DNA from: Aquimarina sp. TRL1
GTDB lineage: Bacteria; Bacteroidota; Bacteroidia; Flavobacteriales; Flavobacteriaceae
NCBI RefSeq assembly: GCF_013365535.1
Contig: NZ_CP053590.1
Span: 4,578,501-4,642,500, forward strand
DNA length: 64,000 bases
Direction of reading: 5' to 3'
Position 1 is the stretch's first letter, and each line of letters begins with the position of its first letter. This document shows, in pieces, positions 36,189 to 45,666 of the stretch. The position numbers were made by a program, and so were the translations under genes. Below the pieces are notes generated by a model that saw only the letters and a program-made list of their open reading frames with translations, was not told where the DNA came from and ran no database searches.

Positions 36189-39100
36189 ATGAAAAACAGT
36201 GGGTTCCTATTGTTGATTTTTCTTACTTTCTCTTTGGAAAACTTTTCTCAACAATCAGATACTTTTTTATTTGAAGAAGTCATAATTGCTGAAGATAACG
36301 GACTACAAGCCTGGGAAAACATTGAACAGTTTTATGAAGATAAAAACGGTATTCTATGGTGTATCATTGATGACGGACTATATCGATTCAATGGATTTTC
36401 TGCTATAAATATCAATAATTATTTATCGACATTTTACAATCTGGATGTTGGAGAACAGGCAGGGGTTACTTTTTTTATTGAACAAAATGGAATAATTTGG
36501 TATGGAGAACGCAAAGGTCTGTACAAGATAAACCTGCAAAAAAAAACAGCACATAAAATAGTTTTAGACACCCCGCTTCACCCTCCCAATTGGAGAAATT
36601 ATATTTTAAAATTACAGCTCATCGATACTATTTTATATGTAGGTACTTCTAACGGATTATACCTCGTTAATAAACACAATAATCAAATCATAAAAAAGTA
36701 TCTCACCAATGGAGCAGATATTAGACACCGGAATAGTGCCCATGCTGTAGAATCTTTTTATATCGAAAAAGAAAAAAATACTATTTGGACAGCAATGCCG
36801 GATGGGTTTTATAAAATTAATACCAAAACGGATGCAATTACTCACTTCGAGATAAAAGATGCTCCATATCGTTATCCTCATAATTTTCATCGAATTATTC
36901 CAGATGATAACGGTTTTATATTTCCCACTCATGGGTTAGGTGTTGTCAGATTTGATACCATTGCCAAACAATTCTCCACTCACCTAACACAAAAAAATAA
37001 GGCATACCGAAGAGCTCCTAATGTCATTCGATCCATGGTATCAATTACTGATAGCATTTTTCTTATTAATGCAGTTGAATTAGGTAATGGTTTATATAAT
37101 AAATACACTCATCAGTATCAGTGGTTAAAAACACCACAACCTATGAAAGATGGCGTTTTTTTAGATCCGGACAGAAGTGGGTATGTCTGGGCTTCAAAAC
37201 GAGGTAGAATCTTTAAATCAATAAAACCGATTACCAAGAGAAAACAATCACATAAACAGATTATTGATGTTACCGATTTCATCGCCAATAATGAATTAAA
37301 AAGTCGTCCATCCATTGATAATTATCCCCACATAAAACTTAGCGAGAATGAACGAAATGTGTTACTCAAATTTTCATTATCTAAAAGCAGCGCTATAGAC
37401 TCTATTGTTTATCAATACCAATTAAATTCAAAAAAATGGGAAGAGATAAACACTAACAACACATTGCTATTAAACGACCTAAGCACAGGAAAGAATGAAG
37501 TATTGATCCGGGCAACTGATAAAAAAGGAAACGTTTTAGCGAATAGAAAACTCTCTTTTACAATACACCAGCCATTCTATAAAACATCCGTATTTATCAC
37601 AGTCTGTGTATTGTTTATATTTTCCATCATTTACTTGCTGGGAAGGTATAGCGTATTGAGAAAAACCACCAAAAAACTTCGGGAAATTGATCGTATAAAA
37701 ACAGATTTAATCACTAATATTTCTCATGAATTCAGAACACCCCTTACACTTATTTCCGGACCAATCGAGAATGAAATACAACGTGAAGATCTGACTGATG
37801 ATGCGCGAAGAAATTTTGAAATGATCCAAAGGAATACGAATCGGTTATTATCTCTGGTCGACCAGCTATTGACCATTTCCAAAGCAGAAACAGGAGCAAC
37901 TCAACTCTCAGTAACACAGCAAAATATTATTCCATTTATTGGTAGTATTGCAGATAGTTTTCACTATTTAGCACAACAGAAGGATCTTAATTACCTGATA
38001 TACATACACCCAACAGATCAAGAAACCTGGTTTGATGCTGATATTATCGAGAAGGTGGTTGCTAATTTGCTCTCTAATGCTATAAAATATACTCCCGAAA
38101 GCGGTTCTGTCATTTGTAATGTACATATAAAATCAGGAGAATTGTATTTTTCAGTAAAAAATACAGGGAAGGGTATTTCAAAAAAAGAACAATCAAAAAT
38201 ATTTGACCGTTTTTATCAAACCAACCCACATAAAGAAGGTATTGGTATTGGTTTAGCATTAATTAAAGAGCTTATAACGCTTCATAATGGTACAATTACC
38301 TTAGAAAGCATCCCAAATGCATGGACCAGATTTTTAGTAATCATACCTATTTCTAAACATAGTTTTTCCAGAGAAGAAATACATCCTTCCCTGCCCAGCA
38401 TCTCAAAAGCTCCACCACTTTCTTCCTCTGTTTATGTAGAAGATGAAGAGGAAACCCCAATCATGACCTATAACAAACCTATCCTTTTGATTGTTGATGA
38501 CAATAAAGACATACGAAGTTACATAAGTACTTTCTTTACAGAACACTATCATGTATTAAAAGCCAAAAATGGTCAAGAAGGAATTGATTTTGCGATTGAA
38601 CATATTCCCGATATTATTATTAGTGATGTAATGATGCCTGTAAAAGATGGAATTGCATTATGTAATGCGTTAAAAAATGATGAACGCACCAGCCATATCC
38701 CTATTATTTTACTTACTGCCAAAGTCGGCGAAAAAAATAAACTAGAAGGGGTAAAAACAGGAGCAGACGATTATATCAATAAACCTTTTAGCAAAGAACT
38801 TTTGATCGTAAAAGTCGAAAAACTGATAGAAATTCGAAGAAAACTTCAAGTCCGTTATCGTCAAGAAGTAGTTTTACAGCCCAAAGGCATTGCTATAACC
38901 TCTGTAGATGAACAATTTTTAGATAACCTTCAACGTATTTTAGACGATCAGCTAGAAAAATCTTCTTTCACTATAGAAGACCTTTGCCAATTATTAGGAA
39001 TGAGCAGAATGCAATTACACAGAAAGCTAAAAGCTTTGACAGGATTATCTGCTTCAGAGTTCATTCGTTCACAACGCTTAAAATTGGCATCAGAATTACT

Positions 39101-39236
39101 CAAAAAATCCGATATTAACATTTCGCAAGTTGGATATAGTGTCGGTTTTAATGATCATGCATATTTTAGTAAATGCTTTAAAAAAATGTACCATTGTACC
39201 CCTTCTGAATACCAGAAAAAACACCGCACTGGTTGA
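36189..39236 (+). CDS. Hybrid two-component regulator (sensor kinase, receiver and AraC DNA-binding fused)
   Basis: 1015 aa, shorter than the usual 1300-1400 of HTCS proteins. Signal peptide, then a shortened propeller-type periplasmic sensor (ILWCIIDDGLYRFNG, IIWYGERKGLYKI repeats) and a Y_Y_Y-like segment. TM at about residues 467-485. HisKA box NISHEFRTPL with His513; HATPase N box LLSNAIKYTPESG; receiver with phospho-Asp813 in IIISDVMMPVKDG; AraC HTH at about 905-1010 (LLGMSRMQLHRKLKALTG, VGFNDHAYFSKCFKKM). It should sense an extracellular ligand and activate nearby genes; the three TGTTAC repeats just downstream are the likely site. Confidence 0.93.
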   Translation: MKNSGFLLLIFLTFSLENFSQQSDTFLFEEVIIAEDNGLQAWENIEQFYEDKNGILWCIIDDGLYRFNGFSAININNYLSTFYNLDVGEQAGVTFFIEQNGIIWYGERKGLYKINLQKKTAHKIVLDTPLHPPNWRNYILKLQLIDTILYVGTSNGLYLVNKHNNQIIKKYLTNGADIRHRNSAHAVESFYIEKEKNTIWTAMPDGFYKINTKTDAITHFEIKDAPYRYPHNFHRIIPDDNGFIFPTHGLGVVRFDTIAKQFSTHLTQKNKAYRRAPNVIRSMVSITDSIFLINAVELGNGLYNKYTHQYQWLKTPQPMKDGVFLDPDRSGYVWASKRGRIFKSIKPITKRKQSHKQIIDVTDFIANNELKSRPSIDNYPHIKLSENERNVLLKFSLSKSSAIDSIVYQYQLNSKKWEEINTNNTLLLNDLSTGKNEVLIRATDKKGNVLANRKLSFTIHQPFYKTSVFITVCVLFIFSIIYLLGRYSVLRKTTKKLREIDRIKTDLITNISHEFRTPLTLISGPIENEIQREDLTDDARRNFEMIQRNTNRLLSLVDQLLTISKAETGATQLSVTQQNIIPFIGSIADSFHYLAQQKDLNYLIYIHPTDQETWFDADIIEKVVANLLSNAIKYTPESGSVICNVHIKSGELYFSVKNTGKGISKKEQSKIFDRFYQTNPHKEGIGIGLALIKELITLHNGTITLESIPNAWTRFLVIIPISKHSFSREEIHPSLPSISKAPPLSSSVYVEDEEETPIMTYNKPILLIVDDNKDIRSYISTFFTEHYHVLKAKNGQEGIDFAIEHIPDIIISDVMMPVKDGIALCNALKNDERTSHIPIILLTAKVGEKNKLEGVKTGADDYINKPFSKELLIVKVEKLIEIRRKLQVRYRQEVVLQPKGIAITSVDEQFLDNLQRILDDQLEKSSFTIEDLCQLLGMSRMQLHRKLKALTGLSASEFIRSQRLKLASELLKKSDINISQVGYSVGFNDHAYFSKCFKKMYHCTPSEYQKKHRTG

Positions 39237-39270
39237 TCTTTTATATTCAATTTTTCTTGTAGCTGTCTCC

Positions 39271-39334
39271 TGTTACCGCCTTTCTATATGTATGTTACAA
39301 TTTTTATAATCAATGTTACATTGATCATAAGTAT
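39271..39334 (+). promoter_or_regulatory. Three direct TGTTAC repeats, candidate HTCS operator
   Basis: TGTTAC at 39271, 39293 and 39314, spaced 22 and 21 bases. The last two 21-base units share about 15 of 21 positions. Spacing of two helical turns on one face suits an AraC-type dimer. A weak -7 (TACTTTTA) follows near 39350. Confidence 0.5.
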
Positions 39335-39404
39335 TTCATTTCCTGCAATTTACTTTTACCCTAGATTTTTTAGTTCAAAAATCATTTACACTTAAAATCA
39401 ACAA

Positions 39405-39554
39405 ATGAGTATAGATACATATGAAGGAAAATTAGATAGAATCCCCTCGACAAAAATTTATCTCAATATAAACTATTTGAAGGCTGGTAAATACGTTCTA
39501 AAAATCGTCCATAAAAACAAAGTGATAAAAAAAACGACATTCATTAAGAAGTAA
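39405..39554 (+). CDS. Orphan T9SS sorting-tail-like peptide, 49 aa
   Basis: ATG to TAA, 49 residues without a signal peptide. The second half, LKAGKYVLKIVHKNKVIKKT ending FIKK, resembles the end of a type A T9SS sorting domain (compare GMYILKISS...VKRFVKH of the subtilase). It lies between the HTCS repeats and the kelch lipoprotein, so is the first gene of that unit. Either an independent small protein or a remnant of a secreted protein that lost its body. Confidence 0.5.
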   Translation: MSIDTYEGKLDRIPSTKIYLNINYLKAGKYVLKIVHKNKVIKKTTFIKK

Positions 39555-39603
39555 TTCTAAGAGTGTTCATAAAACATAAGGGGAATAATTAAATTTTAAG
39601 GAG

Positions 39604-40626
39604 ATGCACACAATCAAACCACTATTCATACTGGCACTGACAATTCATTTTTTTATTGCGTGTACGAATGATGACGACCGTGATAAAACTAATAAGACAG
39701 TCGATATTTCATTGACAATCACAAAAGAAACGCAGCAAGATCAGATAGGAGATTTTGCCGAAAACACGATGGTAATATTCGACGATAAAGTATGGTCTGT
39801 TGGCGGAGTATCCTCCTATGCGGCTGGTCATTTGACACCAATGATCTGGAACAGTAACGACGGAGTAACCTGGTCTTCTGTCATTAGTAATGATGCTTTT
39901 AAACGTAGAAAATCAACCCTTACTGTTTTTAATAATGAGCTGTTTTTAATAGGAGGATCGAATGAAAGTGGAGCGCTATATAATACAATTTTAAAAACTT
40001 CTGACGGGATTACCTGGAGTGAAGTAGATACGGCAGATTCCAGTACAGAGTTTACGATAGGATATAAGCATCGATCATTTGTCTTTAACGATATGTTATA
40101 CATAGTAACCACCTTACATCATGACGGTACTGATGTCGTAGCTGTTTTTAATTCCCCAAATGGTGCTAATTGGAGTACTGTTACCCTTAACGCATTTCCC
40201 TATAGAGAGGATTGTGATATCGTATTATTCCATAACAAATTATATGCTATTGGAGGTGTTACTACAGGACCTACCTTCTATAATAGTATCTATGAAAGTA
40301 CTGATGGAATCTCCTGGAGTGAGGTCAATACAAGCTCCTCTGTCTTTTCAGGAAGGTGGAACCATACAGCAACCGTATACAATAATAAAGTCTGGCTTAT
40401 CGGAGGGCAAAACACCACCTCTATAGCACTTACAGACATATGGTATAGTAATGATATGATCAACTGGAACTTATATGACGGATTCACAGCAGATGCGCTA
40501 GGATTATCACATCATGCTGCACTAAATTACAAAGATGCCATATGGTTATTTGGGGGATACCTGGAGACAGAACCCGGAGGCACTACTGCAGTAACAGGGC
40601 AAATAATTCGTATTAAAGAAGATTAG
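39604..40626 (+). CDS. Kelch-type beta-propeller lipoprotein
   Basis: 340 aa. Lipoprotein signal MHTIKPLFILALTIHFFIAC (Cys20). About six repeats of the pattern NNELFLIGGSNESG..YNTILKTSDGITWSEV form a galactose-oxidase/kelch-like propeller. Outer-membrane lipoprotein, probably binding carbohydrate or protein. AAGGAG directly abuts the ATG, too close for a standard ribosome site. Downstream of the candidate HTCS operator. Confidence 0.85.
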   Translation: MHTIKPLFILALTIHFFIACTNDDDRDKTNKTVDISLTITKETQQDQIGDFAENTMVIFDDKVWSVGGVSSYAAGHLTPMIWNSNDGVTWSSVISNDAFKRRKSTLTVFNNELFLIGGSNESGALYNTILKTSDGITWSEVDTADSSTEFTIGYKHRSFVFNDMLYIVTTLHHDGTDVVAVFNSPNGANWSTVTLNAFPYREDCDIVLFHNKLYAIGGVTTGPTFYNSIYESTDGISWSEVNTSSSVFSGRWNHTATVYNNKVWLIGGQNTTSIALTDIWYSNDMINWNLYDGFTADALGLSHHAALNYKDAIWLFGGYLETEPGGTTAVTGQIIRIKED

Positions 40627-40765
40627 CATAATCAGGGTTTCTTCAGGATCAGCCACAAAGCATTGCCGGGAAACTACGAGACACTATTTAGACACCAGTG
40701 CCGGAATATTAACATCTTATTAAGTAAGTAGTTTACTATACACAATCTAACAAAAAATATCAATC

Positions 40766-41683
40766 GTGAAAACACTAAAATACATTCCATTAATAACAGT
40801 ATTATTTATATATAGCTGTAGTAGAAATGATGACGCAACAGTAGCATTAAATTTAGCTCCAAAAGACTTTAATGTTACACCTAAAGCTGCCGATATAGGA
40901 TTAGGAATCACCCTTAGCTGGGAAGCTTCTATTGACCCTGAAAATGAAAAAGTGATATACGATATTATCGTTAATGACGAAACCGTAGAAGAAAACACTA
41001 CAAGTTTAACGTATTCTTTCGATGCCGGCTCATATGGCATTATCCTTACCGGAAAAATTGTAGCAAAAGATGAAAGTGGAAACAAAACAACATCCGATTT
41101 TTCCATCACATCTTCTGATATGGTTTACATTCCGGATTCTAATTTTGAACAATCGCTTATAGATAATGGAATTGATAATGGAGATTTGGATCAAAAAATT
41201 TCTTACTTCAGAGTAAAAGACATCAAAGTATTAGATGCTGAGAATAAATCAATTGCTGACCTTACTGGCATTGAAGCATTTTCTTCTTTGGAAAAACTGT
41301 ACTGTGCTAAAAATAATATTAGCAATATAGATATCAGTAACAATAATGCATTAACACTTCTTTCTTGTTTTACAAATAATCTCAAGGAGCTCGATCTACA
41401 ATTCAATACAGAATTGATTGTCCTGGCCTGTTCTTCTAATCAACTGGAGAAACTAGATGTAAGTTCCAATAAATTATTAAAAAAAATTACTTGTTCATAT
41501 AATAACAGCCTAAGCAACTTAAATATTGCCAATGGGAATAATCACAATTTCTCAAATGCCTTTTTTAATGGAAATCCCAATTTAAGCTGCATTCAAATCG
41601 ATGCTGAATTCGAAGTCCCTCCTTCTAACACAGATGGTTGGGTATATGATACTACAGTAAGTTTTAAAACCAGTTGCCTATAA
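40766..41683 (+). CDS. Lipoprotein with fibronectin-like and leucine-rich repeat domains
   Basis: 305 aa starting with GTG at 40766. Lipoprotein signal MKTLKYIPLITVLFIYSC (Cys18). Residues 25-115 are a FN3/Ig-like beta domain. IPDSNFEQSLIDNGIDNG starts the flavobacterial LRR type, followed by LEKLYCAKNNISNIDIS-like repeats of about 21 residues. Surface binding protein. Part of the HTCS-adjacent lipoprotein run. Confidence 0.8.
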   Translation: MKTLKYIPLITVLFIYSCSRNDDATVALNLAPKDFNVTPKAADIGLGITLSWEASIDPENEKVIYDIIVNDETVEENTTSLTYSFDAGSYGIILTGKIVAKDESGNKTTSDFSITSSDMVYIPDSNFEQSLIDNGIDNGDLDQKISYFRVKDIKVLDAENKSIADLTGIEAFSSLEKLYCAKNNISNIDISNNNALTLLSCFTNNLKELDLQFNTELIVLACSSNQLEKLDVSSNKLLKKITCSYNNSLSNLNIANGNNHNFSNAFFNGNPNLSCIQIDAEFEVPPSNTDGWVYDTTVSFKTSCL

Positions 41684-41731
41684 TCCTGCTTCACAAAAAA
41701 TTCAATAACTATTAAAAACATATAACTCGAA

Positions 41732-42766
41732 ATGAATACAATAAAAGCCATCTCTTTTGTACTACTTACAGCACTGCTGCTTAACTGTAGTAATGACGAT
41801 ACTACAGTACAACCGACCAATGCAGAACAATTAAAGGGAAGCTGGAAACTTACCAGTGGTAATTTTAATGGGAACCAAACCAAATATGCCATCTTTAATG
41901 GTAACAACATCAAGCTTCTTTTTCAAGACGAATTAGGGTTTAAAAGTCGTTTTGATCACAATGTAATAGAAAACATAACCGAAACAACATTTACCTATAA
42001 TGCCCAGGGACCTACTGTCTATACATACACAATTAGTGGAAATACGTTAACTGTCTCAGAAAGCACACTCAATACCACCGCTACTTTTACAAGAAATGAC
42101 GATGCTTCTATTTATGACAATTGGATACAAACAATAAACAGAGAAGTAGAAACAGTAACCCCGTGGGCACATGCTACAGATATAGAGTTTATAAATTTTG
42201 ATAGTAATAGGCTAATAATAGGCTATGATGATTCCTCCGGTTTTTTATCCTCTCTTAATACAGTCACTCTTAGCACTGATGGAGGAGTTCGGATAAACAG
42301 GGAGGCACGCGCAGTAACATATGACTTAGGAGGAGATTTATTTCTACACTCAAATGCCAATGATCAATTGTTATATGCCACAGAAACGGACGGTACCGAA
42401 ATAAACTTTGCAGACTTACTTCTCGATATGCCCATCAACTACCTATCCTATCATAATGATAACATCTGGATAGCAAGCACCGCCGCAAACACTATAATTT
42501 TTCACAACGATTTGGGACAAGAACAATATGTTCTGAACAAACGTCCCTATGGAATCGAGTACACCAACGGTCATCTATATATAAGTACACTGGATTACAT
42601 CCATAAATGTCAACGCATCGAAAATCAATTACAAGCTATAGAAACCTATGAGATATCTGACTCAGGAGGTGTCTACGGATTGACTTCTGATGGAAACAAT
42701 CTCTGGATAAATACACAACATTCCGGAAAAGATGACAAACTTATAAAAACCGATATCACTTTTTAA
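41732..42766 (+). CDS. Lipoprotein with lipocalin-like N-domain and propeller-like C-domain
   Basis: 344 aa. Signal MNTIKAISFVLLTALLLNC (Cys19). Residues 30-105 fit a lipocalin-like domain (LKGSWKLTSGNFNGN..., TFTYNAQGPTVYTYTISGNTLT). The remainder has repeated beta units (LFLHSNANDQLLYATETDG, DNIWIASTAANTIIFH, GNNLWINTQHSG) typical of a small propeller. Function unknown. 16 bases before the next gene. Confidence 0.72.
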   Translation: MNTIKAISFVLLTALLLNCSNDDTTVQPTNAEQLKGSWKLTSGNFNGNQTKYAIFNGNNIKLLFQDELGFKSRFDHNVIENITETTFTYNAQGPTVYTYTISGNTLTVSESTLNTTATFTRNDDASIYDNWIQTINREVETVTPWAHATDIEFINFDSNRLIIGYDDSSGFLSSLNTVTLSTDGGVRINREARAVTYDLGGDLFLHSNANDQLLYATETDGTEINFADLLLDMPINYLSYHNDNIWIASTAANTIIFHNDLGQEQYVLNKRPYGIEYTNGHLYISTLDYIHKCQRIENQLQAIETYEISDSGGVYGLTSDGNNLWINTQHSGKDDKLIKTDITF

Positions 42767-42782
42767 CAAATAAGTAAGCATT

Positions 42783-43391
42783 ATGAAACTATCCATCTAT
42801 ATCATCCTCGTATTCTTTTTTATAGCCTGCAAAAATGAAAAAGAAACTCCGGGCACACTGGAAACAACAGTCAAAAACAATAAAAAAAGTCTTGCCAAAA
42901 ACACGGATAAAACAACTTCTCAAGGCATGCTTTTATGTCTAATAAATGGAAAAAACTGGTCCTATACCGAAGCATCCGGGATTATTACCAAAAACAAAAG
43001 AACGAATGAGACATTAGCTACTGTTACTTTTAAACAAAAAATCAATAAAAAAACAGAAAGCGTACAACTCTATTACGATGTTATCACTAAAAAATTAAAA
43101 AATATAAGTGTAAGTATTTATGTAGAACAAAATAAACATACAGGACTTGCTGGCGGCATGCAAAGAACTACCTATGAATTATTTAGTACTGATAAAAAAG
43201 ATTCAAACGAAAGCATGGCAGGAACTATAGATACTTCGGGAGCTAATACCTTATCAGGAAATGCTAATGCTATAATTAATTACAATCAGAAACACCTCAT
43301 TAAAAACAAACATGATGAAATACTTCATATCACTGATTTACAATTTTCTAATGTAGGGTATAGTGATCTGTCTAATGGGTTAAAATTTTAG
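42783..43391 (+). CDS. Lipoprotein of unknown function
   Basis: 202 aa. Signal MKLSIYIILVFFFIAC (Cys16), Lys-rich linker, then an unrecognised domain (MLLCLINGKNWSYTEASGII, GLAGGMQRTTYELF, MAGTIDTSGANTLSGNANAII) in which the MLCLINGKxW opening resembles small beta-rich proteins. It is 3 bases from the next gene, so translationally linked. Confidence 0.65.
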   Translation: MKLSIYIILVFFFIACKNEKETPGTLETTVKNNKKSLAKNTDKTTSQGMLLCLINGKNWSYTEASGIITKNKRTNETLATVTFKQKINKKTESVQLYYDVITKKLKNISVSIYVEQNKHTGLAGGMQRTTYELFSTDKKDSNESMAGTIDTSGANTLSGNANAIINYNQKHLIKNKHDEILHITDLQFSNVGYSDLSNGLKF

Positions 43392-43394
43392 AAA

Positions 43395-44105
43395 ATGATG
43401 AAAAATACAAGACGAAATTTTTTAAAAAAACTAAGTAACAAGACAGTAGCAATAACAGGGCTTACACTACTTCCCAGTGTAAGTTTCGCTTATAAAAAAG
43501 AAGAAGAGACCGCACCTAATATCGTCCAGGTACTCCACATACATGGTAGTCAGGGGCGCATAGAAGGAATCCCTCATAACGGAAAAAGTGAAAAACGCTT
43601 TTTTGACAAAGTATTTGATATAGCACATGAAATTGGCACAGCAGGGTTCCATACGTTTGGCAGTGGCAGTACTATGCCTGGAAACTCCATAGCGCTAAAA
43701 GGGAAAGCTGCTGCTACAGCACTATCAACAGAAAAAGGAATGGCTTTTTTTATTTGGGACAGAGGAACAGAAAATAAAAATAAAAGTGGCGAATTTTGGG
43801 TGCATTACGCCATTACAACTCCGGTTATTCTCAATAATAAACGCCAGAGGTTTAAAAAGGTACGTATTAAAAGTAGTTCTAGTGAAGCGTTATTTTACAT
43901 CTCTTCTATATGGGTACACGATGCCGAAAAACGAATTTTCAATAAAGATAACCTAAAACTATGGGGACCGACAAATCATCATGTATTTGAGGTATCCCCT
44001 ATTCCACTGGACGGTCCCTTAAACATATCCATAAAGATAAAAGGAGAACGTGTCGATCCTAATTTATTTTTAATCATTAACGCTGTAGGAATAGAACTCG
44101 TTTAA
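43395..44105 (+). CDS. Tat-type exported protein of unknown function
   Basis: 236 aa. The N-terminus NTRRNFLKKLSNKTVAITGL has an RRxFLK twin-arginine motif and a moderately hydrophobic stretch, so export in a folded state is likely. The body is beta-rich (HIHGSQGRIEGIPHNG, GTAGFHTFGSGSTMPGNS, KMAFFIWDRG-like segments, VKVRIKSSSSEALFYISSIWVHDA). No cofactor motif recognised. Last member of the tightly packed 41732-44105 run. Confidence 0.6.
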   Translation: MMKNTRRNFLKKLSNKTVAITGLTLLPSVSFAYKKEEETAPNIVQVLHIHGSQGRIEGIPHNGKSEKRFFDKVFDIAHEIGTAGFHTFGSGSTMPGNSIALKGKAAATALSTEKGMAFFIWDRGTENKNKSGEFWVHYAITTPVILNNKRQRFKKVRIKSSSSEALFYISSIWVHDAEKRIFNKDNLKLWGPTNHHVFEVSPIPLDGPLNISIKIKGERVDPNLFLIINAVGIELV

Positions 44106-44108
44106 TCA

Positions 44109-44170
44109 GTAAACTACCTCGGACACGTCCGAAACATTCGTTAGAAACAAATTTTCAATTTCAAGGCTCG
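44109..44170 (+). repeat. Interspersed repeat copy (GTAAACTACC...TCAAGGC)
   Basis: Shares GTAAACTACCTCG, ATTCGTTAGAAACAAATTTT and AATTTCAAGGC with 49935-49998, and the ends with 63503-63553. Confidence 0.7.
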
Positions 44171-44216
44171 TTTTGGAGAGATCCCTCCTTTGACGGTGCC
44201 AATAAAGTAATCGTTT

Positions 44217-45497
44217 ATGAAGTACTCAATCGTTATTATCATGTTTTTTTGTGTAAAAACAACGCTGTACGCACAACCTTACACCCTAAATAAAGATATC
44301 AAAGCTAAACAGCTAACCTTACAGGGGAACCCTAAACATCCAGGTGCCGGTTATTTAGAATATTACAACACTATTCCGACAGATACTGTACAGTATTACT
44401 ATGTCAAAGGACACGATATGTATCAATATGTCGATATTTTTATTTACGCTCAAGAAGGGCACCCCAACCTAAAAGCAGCATTAGCTATTGAGAACTGGCG
44501 AGACGCTATAATTACAAAAAACACTTCATCTTCTGAAGAAGGAGTTATTAATTTTAAGGTGAGAAGTTTTAACGATATTGGCATAAAAATTACAACAACA
44601 GATAAGCATCCTGTTCCATTTGGCATTATTATCAATGCAAGCACTCCTGTTCAGAACCATCTAACATCCCCCTTTGTAAAGGCTATAAAAGAAAATACAG
44701 CCCCGAACCCTTCCCAGGCAAAAGAGCATGATAGTACTTCATCTGGTATTCCCTGGTTGTATAGTATCATAGGAATTCTGGTGTTACTAGTTGGGTTATT
44801 AGCCGGAAGGTTGTCTAAAAAAAATAAAACAATACTTCTGTTAATCACGATAGTAAGTTTTCATCCTTCCCTATCCAGTCAAACAACGATTGGTGAAGAA
44901 ATACAGCAGCGTACCGAAGAGCAATTAGAAAGAGAGCGACAAAGAACCGAATTAAATAAAAAAAGAAATCAATATATAAAAGATCGTATAGGTTCTATAA
45001 ATAAGGCTTTCAAAACGGCTTCTGCCCTGGAAAGCCTTATCGGTGCTTATCAAAACTTAGATAGTTGTATCAGTACGGTTCCTCCAGCGAACTCCCCTAA
45101 AATTCCTTCTTTCTGCGCCGATAAAGAAGGTTGTGCCCCTTGTTTCAGAAATGCGCGCGAAAAATTTAATCAGATCAGGTACAAATTAGAAAAGTTACAA
45201 GCTATCTATAACTGTACTACCACCTATACTAAATCAGCCATTGCTTTTGGTGATAACGCATCCGGTTATCATGGAGTTGTAGGCATTGTATGGCAATCAG
45301 AAAGAAGAAAAATCATGAAAAGTATCGCGTCCTTAGATACATCGTATGATAAAAAACGAATAGAATTGCTAAACAAGCTTAATAATACGTTGTTAGAATT
45401 AGATGTCTGTGAGCGACAATACGGATTAGAAGATTGGTATGACAGGTTTGGTGTACTCTATTATAATTTTATGGAATTACGGTATCACAGATCATAA
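44217..45497 (+). CDS. Exported protein with internal membrane hairpin, unknown function
   Basis: 426 aa. Signal peptide (MKYSIVIIMFFCVKTTLYA). Residues 20-165 are a beta-rich region (YYYVKGHDMYQYVDIFIYAQ, VRSFNDIGIKITTTDKHPVP). TM at about 176-198 (IPWLYSIIGILVLLVGLLAG) is followed by KKNKTILLLITIVSFHPSLSS, which looks like a second signal peptide. The C-terminal 210 residues are helical with a charged coiled coil (EEIQQRTEEQLERERQRTELN) and about seven Cys. Reads like two exported proteins joined; not recognised. Confidence 0.55.
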   Translation: MKYSIVIIMFFCVKTTLYAQPYTLNKDIKAKQLTLQGNPKHPGAGYLEYYNTIPTDTVQYYYVKGHDMYQYVDIFIYAQEGHPNLKAALAIENWRDAIITKNTSSSEEGVINFKVRSFNDIGIKITTTDKHPVPFGIIINASTPVQNHLTSPFVKAIKENTAPNPSQAKEHDSTSSGIPWLYSIIGILVLLVGLLAGRLSKKNKTILLLITIVSFHPSLSSQTTIGEEIQQRTEEQLERERQRTELNKKRNQYIKDRIGSINKAFKTASALESLIGAYQNLDSCISTVPPANSPKIPSFCADKEGCAPCFRNAREKFNQIRYKLEKLQAIYNCTTTYTKSAIAFGDNASGYHGVVGIVWQSERRKIMKSIASLDTSYDKKRIELLNKLNNTLLELDVCERQYGLEDWYDRFGVLYYNFMELRYHRS

Positions 45498-45540
45498 AAG
45501 CAACCTGTAAACTAATGAGATAGAAACTCTCATACAAGAT

Positions 45541-45607
45541 AAAATGTTACTATTGCATTCCTTTTTTTGTCTCCTAAGAAATATGCATCAATCAGTTAGT
45601 AAAGAAG
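45541..45607 (+). repeat. 70-base direct repeat, right copy
   Basis: Counterpart of 35923-35997 in the same orientation, lying after the last gene of the island. Confidence 0.65.
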
Positions 45608-45630
45608 CTGCTATATACATATAGCAGCTT
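45605..45630. terminator. Bidirectional terminator-like hairpin
   Basis: AAGCTGCTATAT / ATATAGCAGCTT, a 12-bp perfect stem with a 2-base centre, between convergent genes; T tails are weak. Confidence 0.6.
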
Positions 45631-45666
45631 TGTTAAGTAAACTATATACGATACGACCTGAACCTT

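Noticed and set aside
35923..45607. Integrative mobile element between the direct repeats
   Set aside because: No integrase, transposase, relaxase or tRNA-type attachment site; the term island is used only for gene content.
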